From: JAEKNW01 sp963677815
Lineage (GTDB): Bacteria; Cloacimonadota; Cloacimonadia; Cloacimonadales; JAFGVF01
Assembly (NCBI GenBank): GCA_963677815.1
Contig: OY782499.1
Coordinates: 434,001-498,000, forward strand
Length of the DNA: 64,000 nt
Reading direction: 5' to 3'
How positions within the stretch are numbered: position 1 is the stretch's first letter; every line of letters begins with the position of its first letter. The translations under genes were made by a program, and so were the position numbers. Shown here piece by piece: positions 57,261 through 64,000 of the stretch. The notes under the pieces are model-generated. The model searched no databases, was not told where the DNA came from, and was given only the letters and a program-made list of their open reading frames with translations.

Positions 57261-59111
57261 TCATCCTTTTACAATCGCGTCTATGATTTTTTGTTCATTT
57301 TTGTCTTTTTTCTTGTTACGTTTCAAGTTCTCTCTATGATGTCTTTCATTTTGTTTGAACCACTTGTTATCTTGATCGATATTTTCTCTATGATGTTGTT
57401 GCTTCTGCTTCCGATCATACTCAGATTGCTCTATATATGTTGATTCCATAGAGTGTAAGTTATCATTCACCTTTTGCATTTCATTTAATGCAGCTAACTC
57501 TCTTGCTTCTCTTTCCATATCTGCAAGTTTTTTTGCTTTTGATAAAGTAGTTAATTCCTCATTTAATAGGTCCATCTGTTCATTTTTGTAAGAAGATAAT
57601 CTTCCAACAATTTCATTTTGTAGTTCTTGTATCTCAACAACATCATGTTTTGCTTTGACACATATATCCCTTATCACATTAGATTGAAGATTTTTATACT
57701 GAGTAGCTATCTCATTTATATAATCAACTGATTCACTTTCACCCAAGTATTCAATATTATATTCATCAAGCTTATCTTTCTTTTCTAGTACTTTCTCGAA
57801 TCCCGCATGAAAAAGTTCTCGTTTTTCTTTTTTGACCTCATCAATCTTGTTATATTCTTTGTTTTTCAGCTCTGTTTCAGCTTTAAGTCTCTCACCATAG
57901 TTTTCTCTTATCAAGTTATTATATAAAGGCTTTATGACTTCTTCATAACTCTTGGATTTCCTTATAGGTTTTTCAGTTTCTTCTCCACATACAGGGCATA
58001 CCCACTTTTTGATAGTAATGTCATAATAGCATCTTGTTGTTTCACTTATCTCAGTATTTCTTTGTTCTTCGTGGATAGAATAAGTTTTATTTTGTATCTC
58101 ATCAGCTATTGCTGCATTACAAACAGGACAGTAGTTAACGTAATCACTAAAAAGTGATGTTTGGAAGAACTCATATAAAGTTGGACAAATCTCTTCTCTT
58201 GTTGACTTATTTCTATAAAAATCCATTAAGGAGAGCTTTTCATTCCAAGAAGATGCCCACTCACTCAAAGTTGATTCAATATCATGACCATAAATTGACT
58301 CTACTTCATCTATTAATGGGTCGACAAAGTTACTAGTCTTATTAACTTTAGATAAAACATTATAGATTTCAAGATTATTACAAATAGTCGATTCTAGTGT
58401 CTTAGGTACTACATCGTCGCAGGAATTACCTATTTGATCAATAATATTATGAACTTCATTTTCATAACCTTTGATAACAACTTCAACATCATTATTACTT
58501 ATATATTCTGATGAATCACCTGATAGAATAAAGGGTACTAGATCTTTTTGATTCATAATATCAATATTTTTTAACACTCCTTCACTATCTTCTATAATAG
58601 GATAATCTAATTGCTGTATAGGACATTCTGATTCATTTATAAAAAGGCCTATTGAATCAGCAAATTTTCTTACACTAAAATTAAGAGTGGAAGCTCCGAT
58701 ATCAACAATTTCTGAATTTTGCAATCCATCATCATCAATATAATTTATTTCCCCCTTCTTTATATTGTACTTAGTAACTAGTTTATCTTCTTTAACTGGT
58801 TCTTTTTCTGTATATTTATTTTTTACTGTAATGAATAATATTAACAGAATAACTAATGCAATTAAGGAAACATAATGTGGTGTTTTATCAACACTCTTCA
58901 AAAAAACTATTGAAGTAGTTATTGATATTGCAATTGGGATTAAAAATAGTGGGTTACGTTTTTGGTGTTCGACTTCAATGAAAGAATCTACTTGTGTTTT
59001 AACAGAATTTGTCTCAATAATTATATTCTGACTGAATTCTATTTTTTTACCAAGATCATTATTTATCTCTTCAATAAATTGTAGTAAATCATCAACATTA
59101 ATATTATGCAT
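57261..59111 (-). CDS. Membrane protein with zinc ribbon and long coiled coil
   Basis: The 616-residue protein has two membrane helices (about 54-72 and 80-97), an alpha/beta region, a zinc ribbon with NYCPVC (about 328-331) and WVCPVC (about 372-375), and then a coiled coil (about 395-560). A basic His-rich tail has two copies of a HHREN motif. Start ATG 59111 follows GGAGGAG. It heads the three-gene bactofilin-like operon and is a good candidate for its membrane anchor. I recognise no named family. Confidence 0.65.
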   Translation of the reverse strand: MHNINVDDLLQFIEEINNDLGKKIEFSQNIIIETNSVKTQVDSFIEVEHQKRNPLFLIPIAISITTSIVFLKSVDKTPHYVSLIALVILLILFITVKNKYTEKEPVKEDKLVTKYNIKKGEINYIDDDGLQNSEIVDIGASTLNFSVRKFADSIGLFINESECPIQQLDYPIIEDSEGVLKNIDIMNQKDLVPFILSGDSSEYISNNDVEVVIKGYENEVHNIIDQIGNSCDDVVPKTLESTICNNLEIYNVLSKVNKTSNFVDPLIDEVESIYGHDIESTLSEWASSWNEKLSLMDFYRNKSTREEICPTLYEFFQTSLFSDYVNYCPVCNAAIADEIQNKTYSIHEEQRNTEISETTRCYYDITIKKWVCPVCGEETEKPIRKSKSYEEVIKPLYNNLIRENYGERLKAETELKNKEYNKIDEVKKEKRELFHAGFEKVLEKKDKLDEYNIEYLGESESVDYINEIATQYKNLQSNVIRDICVKAKHDVVEIQELQNEIVGRLSSYKNEQMDLLNEELTTLSKAKKLADMEREARELAALNEMQKVNDNLHSMESTYIEQSEYDRKQKQQHHRENIDQDNKWFKQNERHHRENLKRNKKKDKNEQKIIDAIVKG

Positions 59112-59711
59112 TACTCCTCCTATATGTAATCATGAATACTTTCTATTGTTTGATTTGATAATATCTTTTTGATTTTATAAGTTAATATTTGATTTTGATA
59201 TTAATTTTTTAGTACTTAGTTAAATATACATCAGTTGAAAAATCTACTTTTTGTTACATTCAAAATTAACCATCTAAGATTATGCTTTCTCCATCTCACT
59301 AAATTTCTAATTAAAACTAATTAGCTGTTAAAAAGATAAACCTAAGACGAAAAAGCCTAGTTTATTGAGCATTATACAAATAATTAATTACAATAGTCCT
59401 TTCATAATTATCTCCTCGTTGATTAACTAATAACTATTTATATATTAATTTAAAAAGTGTCAATCAAAATTACTCTTTTTTTGAAGTTGATAATCCTAAC
59501 TATTCGTTAAAGAAGGGATGCAAAAAATGCTACATAAAATTCTTGACATATTTATGAATATAATTTTATTAATTATTAATTATAAAGGAGTAATATGCAC
59601 ATTCAAATAGTACATAATTTATATTTTGAATTTCATGAGAAGTGAACATGATGATTTTAAAAAAAAGATTACATTATTTAATTATATAAATATACTAAGA
59701 AAGGAGATATT
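59112..59711. other. Divergent intergenic region, no gene
   Basis: This 600-bp AT-rich region lies between the bactofilin-like operon (reverse) and the adhesin gene (forward). It contains TAACTATTCGTTAAAG (59497-59512), resembling the palindrome before the helicase gene, and a TTGACA with nearby TATAAT around 59543-59565 at too short a spacing for a standard promoter. No repeat family member and no coding frame was found. Confidence 0.4.
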
Positions 59712-62174
59712 TTGAAAAAGCTAATTATTTTTTTGTATGTTTTACTAACTATATCCTTAATTTTCCCTGCACAAAGAACAGTGGTTAGTGAAGTTTTCTC
59801 ATCGAATTTATGTGGATATTGTACTCGAGCTAGGGATGGTTTATCACAGCTATATAATAATCAACCTAATGTAATACCTCTAATATGGCAAATCAATGGT
59901 AGTAACACTTCTCCTAATTATAATGATAGACTCTCACTTATTGGTTCTACTAGTTCTGGTGTTCCACAAATTGTATTCCAAGGAGATCATATCCAAATAG
60001 GATCAAGTTTTTCAGCTTATCAAAATCATTTTTTACCAGAATACGACACATATTTACATAATGACACACCTGTGATACTAAACGCTACTAAAACAATTAC
60101 TGATAGTTTAATAATTATTAATTCTGAAATAGAAGTTGAAGAGTATTTTGAAGAAGAAAATCTTAAATTAGTCTATATTTTAGGATATAAGTTTGATAAT
60201 GATTATTTTTCTTCAGTCATCTCCTATGAATATGAGGACGTTCCAGCAATGGAAATTGATAGTGTTTATTCTTTCCAGCACTCTGTTGTGCTTAATGAAA
60301 ACTGGAGTACTGCAAACCTAAAGTATTATGTTATGATTCAAAAAATTGATAATAATGACTCAGAAATTTATCAAGCTTATGAAATCAAAGAAGATCATCC
60401 TTTACCTGCTAATTTAATAGCTCCGATTAACGATACTATATTTACAACCTCTGATATTGATTTACTGTGGGAAGAAGGAGCTAATACAGACATGTTTGAC
60501 TTGTATTTTGCTAACAATAGAAGAGATGTATTAATGCTGAATGATAATGCACTATTATTCAGTAATATGAGCGATTCTAATTATTCACTAACAGATTTAA
60601 CAACATACAATACTTATTACTGGAGAGTAATTTCAAAAAAAGATAATAATTCAAACAGAGCTACTAGCAAAATTAATTCATTCATCTTTCTTGAAGATGG
60701 AATAGGTGAAGGTACTATTGATAATCCTTATCAAATCTATAATATTGATTTTTATAAAATTATTGCTAATAACCAAATTATGGTTGATAAAGCATATATT
60801 CAAATGCTAGATTTTGATTTTTCAGAAATCTGTATAGGACACTATGGTAATCATTTACCTTTATATTTTGAAGGTTATTATGATGGCAATGGAAAAAGTA
60901 TTTCGAATGTTATTGCTACAGGAAATGATGATATGGGTTTTTTTTGTTGTCTATATGGAGCTACAGTCAAAAATATGAATATTATTAATATTACTATCTA
61001 TGGTGATTATCATGTTGGAGGATTTGCTGGATTAGCATGGAATTCAAATATTGAAGATTGTTATGTAAGTGGTAATGTTACAGGGCTTGGCAAAGATGTA
61101 GGAGGATTATTAGGATGGAGTATAGAAGATACTATTAATAATTGTCATACTAATATCAATATTGATGGAAGAGAAGATTTTACTGGTGGATTAGTAGGAA
61201 TAGCTGATAATTCTATAATTAGTAATAGTTCTGCATCTGGTTTAATTGAAGGAGAATATTATGTAGGAGGGTTAATTGGTCGAAGTTGGCATGAGACTAT
61301 TGTAGAAAATTGCTTTTCGGATATTAATGTTAATGGGATTGCTGCTGTAGGAGGATTTGTTGGTGAGTTTTATGAGGGTACTATTAGGGAATGTTACTCT
61401 GAAGGAGAAGTTCAAGCAGATAGAAAGGTAGGAGGATTTGCTGGAGGAATAGGTGCTCTTTACAATCCCTCAATAATGGAAAACTGTTATTCAAAGTGTA
61501 ATGTATTATCTACTGATGTAGATTATTCCTTTGCTGGTGGACTAGTAGGTGGAGCCAATAGTTTTCATTCATCATCTTATGTTAAGAACTGTTTCTCTAC
61601 TGGAGCTGTAGATGCAGTTCAGAGTGAAAATTTAGGTGGTCTAATAGGTAGTAGTTCTAGAATTAACATTATCAATTGTTTTTGGGACATTAATACTTCT
61701 AATCAAGAAACTAGTGCTGCTGGCATAGGAAAAACTACTGAAGAAATGATGACACTTTCAACTTATACAAATGCTGGTTGGGATTTTGAAGATGAAATAG
61801 AAAATGGTTTAGAGGATATTTGGTCTTTTATTGATGGAGATTACCCACATCTTACTTGGGAAGGTTTTACTAATGGAGAAGATTCAATCCAACCTCTTAC
61901 TCCTAATAATATTTGTGTCAGCAATGTAGATAATGGGATTGAGTTAAGCTGGGACAATGTATTATTCGATATAAACGGAAATAATATTTCAAATATTACC
62001 TACTTAATCTATTATAGTGATGAGATAACCGACTTGGAAAACTATTCTTTATTAGGGTCTTCAAACATTACTACATTTATAGATGAGACCTACTCCGAAA
62101 ATAGACAAAGATTCTATTATATAACAGCAGTTAGAGAAGATAATGGAAGTTTAAGAAAAATATATCGTAAATAA
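59712..62174 (+). CDS. Secreted GLUG-repeat surface protein with thioredoxin-like N-terminus
   Basis: The 820-residue protein has a signal peptide (1-20). An Omp28/thioredoxin-like domain (about 21-215) follows with a CGYC pair (C34, C37). An Fn3-like region (about 230-320) leads to about eight GLUG-type repeats between residues 430 and 665 (VGGFAGLAWNS, VGGLLGWSIED, TGGLVGIADN, VGGLIGRSWHE). GLUG repeats occur in bacterial adhesins. Last comes a second Fn3-like domain (about 735-815). It starts at TTG 59712 with AAGGAG upstream. Unlike the propeller at 2199 it lacks a T9SS-type C-terminal tail. Confidence 0.82.
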   Translation: MKKLIIFLYVLLTISLIFPAQRTVVSEVFSSNLCGYCTRARDGLSQLYNNQPNVIPLIWQINGSNTSPNYNDRLSLIGSTSSGVPQIVFQGDHIQIGSSFSAYQNHFLPEYDTYLHNDTPVILNATKTITDSLIIINSEIEVEEYFEEENLKLVYILGYKFDNDYFSSVISYEYEDVPAMEIDSVYSFQHSVVLNENWSTANLKYYVMIQKIDNNDSEIYQAYEIKEDHPLPANLIAPINDTIFTTSDIDLLWEEGANTDMFDLYFANNRRDVLMLNDNALLFSNMSDSNYSLTDLTTYNTYYWRVISKKDNNSNRATSKINSFIFLEDGIGEGTIDNPYQIYNIDFYKIIANNQIMVDKAYIQMLDFDFSEICIGHYGNHLPLYFEGYYDGNGKSISNVIATGNDDMGFFCCLYGATVKNMNIINITIYGDYHVGGFAGLAWNSNIEDCYVSGNVTGLGKDVGGLLGWSIEDTINNCHTNINIDGREDFTGGLVGIADNSIISNSSASGLIEGEYYVGGLIGRSWHETIVENCFSDINVNGIAAVGGFVGEFYEGTIRECYSEGEVQADRKVGGFAGGIGALYNPSIMENCYSKCNVLSTDVDYSFAGGLVGGANSFHSSSYVKNCFSTGAVDAVQSENLGGLIGSSSRINIINCFWDINTSNQETSAAGIGKTTEEMMTLSTYTNAGWDFEDEIENGLEDIWSFIDGDYPHLTWEGFTNGEDSIQPLTPNNICVSNVDNGIELSWDNVLFDINGNNISNITYLIYYSDEITDLENYSLLGSSNITTFIDETYSENRQRFYYITAVREDNGSLRKIYRK

Positions 62175-62217
62175 CCTAATATTCACGATTATTCATCGAA
62201 TTACTTCAAAAAAACTT

Positions 62218-62378
62218 AACGTTTATTCCGAATTGTACAGTAGAGTTTTAGAGAAGAGTGCAGATTCTTTAAGCAAAATCCCCTTCTATGAGGGGGATAC
62301 AGGGTGTGATACAATAAAGTAGGCATATAATATATATATATTCGGAAGAATTATGAAAGTCACTTTTACAAAAGAATA
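62218..62378. repeat. Family A copy A6 disrupted by a family D unit
   Basis: Family A sequence (GTACAGTAGAG, GAAGAGTGCAGATTC, AGCAAAAT) is interrupted at 62280 by a D-type stem, CCCCTTCTATGAGGGGG with ATACAGGGTGTGA. It resumes at GCATATAATATATATATA and TTCGGAAGAATTATG. The right terminus is missing: at 62379 the sequence changes to family C. Confidence 0.75.
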
Positions 62379-62507
62379 GGCTCAGGTTCAAGTCCAGTGG
62401 AAATTATTTAGCATTATTTTGCACTAGATATTGTATTACAGTACTTAACGAATTATAAAGTACTGTTGCTTCTTGATTCTTGCTGAATAGGACATAATCC
62501 TGAAAGG
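62379..62507 (+). repeat. Family C repeat C2
   Basis: It begins GGCTCAGGTTCAAGTCC, contains TTTAGCATTATTTTGC, a hairpin ACAGTACTT/AAGTACTGT (62438-62467) followed by TGCTTCTTG, and ends GACATAATCCTGAAAGG. It matches the reverse complement of C1 at 26671-26800, with the stem sequence changed on both sides. It abuts A6 on the left and A7 on the right. Confidence 0.8.
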
Positions 62508-62511
62508 CTTT

Positions 62512-62705
62512 AACCCAGATGGTGCAGTAGAGCTTTAGTAATACTTCGCTAAAGCTACGTATCACAGGCGAAGAGTGCAGATTCTTTTAGCAAAATAGCT
62601 TACAGAATTCCGACGCATATAATATATATATTCGGAAGAATTATGTAATCACTTTTGCAAAAGAATATAGTGCTATTATCTAAGATCTTTTGCATTATTT
62701 GGGTT
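62512..62705. repeat. Family A palindromic repeat, complete copy A7 with 32-bp insert
   Basis: The ends are AACCCAGATGGTGC and GCATTATTTGGGTT. It carries the same extra segment as A4 (TAATACTTCGCTAAAG ... CACAGGCG). It lies 30 bp beyond the metallophosphoesterase stop codon and could affect the 3' end of that transcript. Confidence 0.9.
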
Positions 62706-62735
62706 TAATATAAAGACCCTTCCCCCATCTTTATC

Positions 62736-63509
62736 TCACACCTCAACGTAAAAATCGCACCTAAAATCATCCTCTTCATTCCTACTTACATAGCCTAAAG
62801 GATTCCTAGCAACTATACAATCACCTATCTTAATACTTTTTCTATCATGTGCATGTCCATGAGCCCAGAGTTTGATATTATGGTTTCTTTCAATTATATG
62901 ACTTAATTCTGAATAAAAGGCTTCACTTATTTCAGAGTTATAAAAATCCTTATTTAGAACTCTTCTTGTTGGCAAGTGATGAGTTAGCAAAACTATTTTA
63001 CCTGGAAAAGGCTTATTAAGTTCTTCTAGAATGTATTTCACTGACAAGTCATATAAGCTATTAGTTTCATCTGCATTTACATAAATATGATAGGGATTTG
63101 AACTTCTAATCTGGTGATAATCACTAATCTTTCTCTCGATGGTATTCATTCTTTCAGCTGAAACTTTACTCCAAAGAGTTGAAACAATGAATTTTACATT
63201 ATTATGCACATAAGATTTATTGTTAAGAATTAGATTATTAGGAGTCAGTGCTTTAAAAACAGAGGGATAGAAGTTATCTATCCCTCCAGTATAATAATCA
63301 TGATTCCCCCATGTTGAGATAATCATAGGAAATTTTTTAGCAAGGTCATTCAAAAACATTTCAACAGTAAATGCAATTTGAGAATTGCCTAGATCTCCAG
63401 CAATTAGAAGGACTTCCCCTCTTGGGACAATAGGATTTGCCATCAACCAGTCACGATTTAACTGAAATTCTAAATGTAAGTCAGATATAATTTGAATTTT
63501 CATCTGCAA
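62736..63509 (-). CDS. Calcineurin-like metallophosphoesterase
   Basis: The 257-residue protein has all five metal-binding blocks of the family: SDLHLEF (about 9-15), AGDLGN, WGNHDYY (about 67-73), LLTHHLPT and GHAHD. It belongs to a group of small predicted phosphohydrolases of unknown substrate. It has no signal peptide, so it acts in the cytoplasm. The gene lies 39 bp from the M41 peptidase gene in the same direction. Confidence 0.88.
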   Translation of the reverse strand: MQMKIQIISDLHLEFQLNRDWLMANPIVPRGEVLLIAGDLGNSQIAFTVEMFLNDLAKKFPMIISTWGNHDYYTGGIDNFYPSVFKALTPNNLILNNKSYVHNNVKFIVSTLWSKVSAERMNTIERKISDYHQIRSSNPYHIYVNADETNSLYDLSVKYILEELNKPFPGKIVLLTHHLPTRRVLNKDFYNSEISEAFYSELSHIIERNHNIKLWAHGHAHDRKSIKIGDCIVARNPLGYVSRNEEDDFRCDFYVEV

Positions 63510-63548
63510 TAATACCTCTTGATTAAAGAAATTCCTTTTCCCACATTT

Positions 63549-64000
63549 CTACAACTTCACCTCAACCCCCATAAGCTTATCGACCAAAGCTCCTCTATAA
63601 GCCTTCAATCCCCCTAGTAGTGGTCTAATATCTTCCCAATTCAAGTCTTCTTTTTCCTCTAATTCTCCAGCCAATTTAAGCACATATTCCCAATTTCCCC
63701 TAAGTAATTCGTTAGCTTTCTGGGAGCAAATCTCCACTAATTCATGCAATATTTCCTTAGTTTCTTGGGATATTTCTTTACTTCCCAAATCTAAGACCAT
63801 TAAACTATAATCAATTACAGGAGAGATTCCTTTTCCTAAGTCCAAATTACAAGCAAGTTGAAGGCTCATATGGGTGGCAACAACAAAGTCATCACTAGAA
63901 CCTAAATCCCAATGTCCAAACATTATCTTTTCAGCTTGCATACCAGCTAGTGCTATAACAATATGATTAATTATTTCGGTATTTTTAAGTTCTTCATAAC
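63549..64000 (-). CDS. M41 (FtsH-like) peptidase domain, C-terminal part (cut by window edge)
   Basis: The reverse-strand frame remains open to the window edge, so this is the last 150 residues of a larger protein. INHIVIALAGMQAEKIMFG followed by DLGSSDDFVVATHMSLQLA corresponds to the FtsH M41 segment (AGRAAEEIIFG ... GASNDIERAT). The C-terminal LLRGNWEYVLKLAGELEEKE matches the helical end. The zinc-binding HEAGH and the AAA+ domain would lie beyond the window. The divergence from standard FtsH suggests a paralogue. Confidence 0.7.
   Translation of the reverse strand, partial: YEELKNTEIINHIVIALAGMQAEKIMFGHWDLGSSDDFVVATHMSLQLACNLDLGKGISPVIDYSLMVLDLGSKEISQETKEILHELVEICSQKANELLRGNWEYVLKLAGELEEKEDLNWEDIRPLLGGLKAYRGALVDKLMGVEVKL

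Noticed and set aside
59543..59565. TTGACA/TATAAT promoter before the adhesin gene
   Set aside because: The two hexamers are about 10 nt apart, too close for a sigma-70 promoter.
62379..62400. Possible tRNA T-arm (GGTTCAAGTCC)
   Set aside because: No acceptor, D or anticodon arm surrounds it; it is the head of family C and recurs at 26671-26800.

Overview
ORGANISM. The DNA is strongly AT-rich and comes from a diderm anaerobe. Outer-membrane proteins are present (TonB receptor, Omp85 barrel, a surface beta-propeller with a type IX-secretion-like C-terminal tail), as are a butyrate kinase start and [FeFe]-hydrogenase maturation genes. Together these suggest a fermentative member of the FCB assemblage, of the Cloacimonadota or Bacteroidota kind. 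This placement is inference; no rRNA is present.

LAYOUT. (1) 1-6650: start of butyrate kinase; a short-form Rho surrounded by copies of a palindromic repeat; a cobalamin-riboswitch operon (BtuD-like ATPase, BtuB-like receptor, BtuG-like propeller). (2) 6787-25769: mostly housekeeping. It holds a histidine-kinase remnant, an Omp85 protein, an NtrC-type regulator, tRNA-Val(GAC), recG, an aspA-hydE-hydF cluster, an ECF sigma/anti-sigma/CpxP-like set, a receiver protein, a C-terminal processing protease with tmk, nadB and rimI. (3) 25770-26943: gene-free and packed with dispersed repeats. (4) 26944-59111: an accessory island. A 13-gene minus-strand run (42941 to 28684) encodes a receiver protein, a complete branched-chain-type ABC importer, a methyltransferase, a 1120-residue degenerate histidine-kinase-like ATPase, four poorly characterised soluble proteins (one with a receiver-like domain) and a membrane protein. 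Upstream of it lie a tubulin-like GTPase (1298 aa) and a secreted-trypsin/vWA/membrane protein (1147 aa). Beyond those are a MORN lipoprotein, an SF1 helicase with a decayed PLD-like tail, a barrel-like protein, and a three-gene set with a bactofilin-like beta-helix protein, a coiled-coil protein and a membrane/zinc-ribbon/coiled-coil protein. (5) 59112-64000: a GLUG-repeat adhesin, a mosaic of repeats, a metallophosphoesterase and the C-terminal part of an M41 (FtsH-like) peptidase.

HOW THE ISLAND MAY WORK (inference). The ABC importer and its lipoprotein would sense or import a small ligand. The HATPase giant and two receiver-like proteins look like an unusual phosphorelay or ATP-driven switch. 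The tubulin-like, vWA/protease and bactofilin-like proteins look like an envelope-spanning cytoskeletal apparatus. Similar mixtures of tubulin-like, vWA and protease modules are known from bacterial conflict-type loci, but I cannot assign this one to a described system.

REPEATS. Four dispersed families (A-D) occur only between genes. Family A is a roughly 165-bp full-length imperfect palindrome with at least five complete or near-complete copies. Families B and C share a head module, and one stem in family C shows paired base changes. Related B/C repeats lie in opposite orientation near 26.2-26.8 kb and 55.1-55.4 kb, bracketing most of the accessory island.
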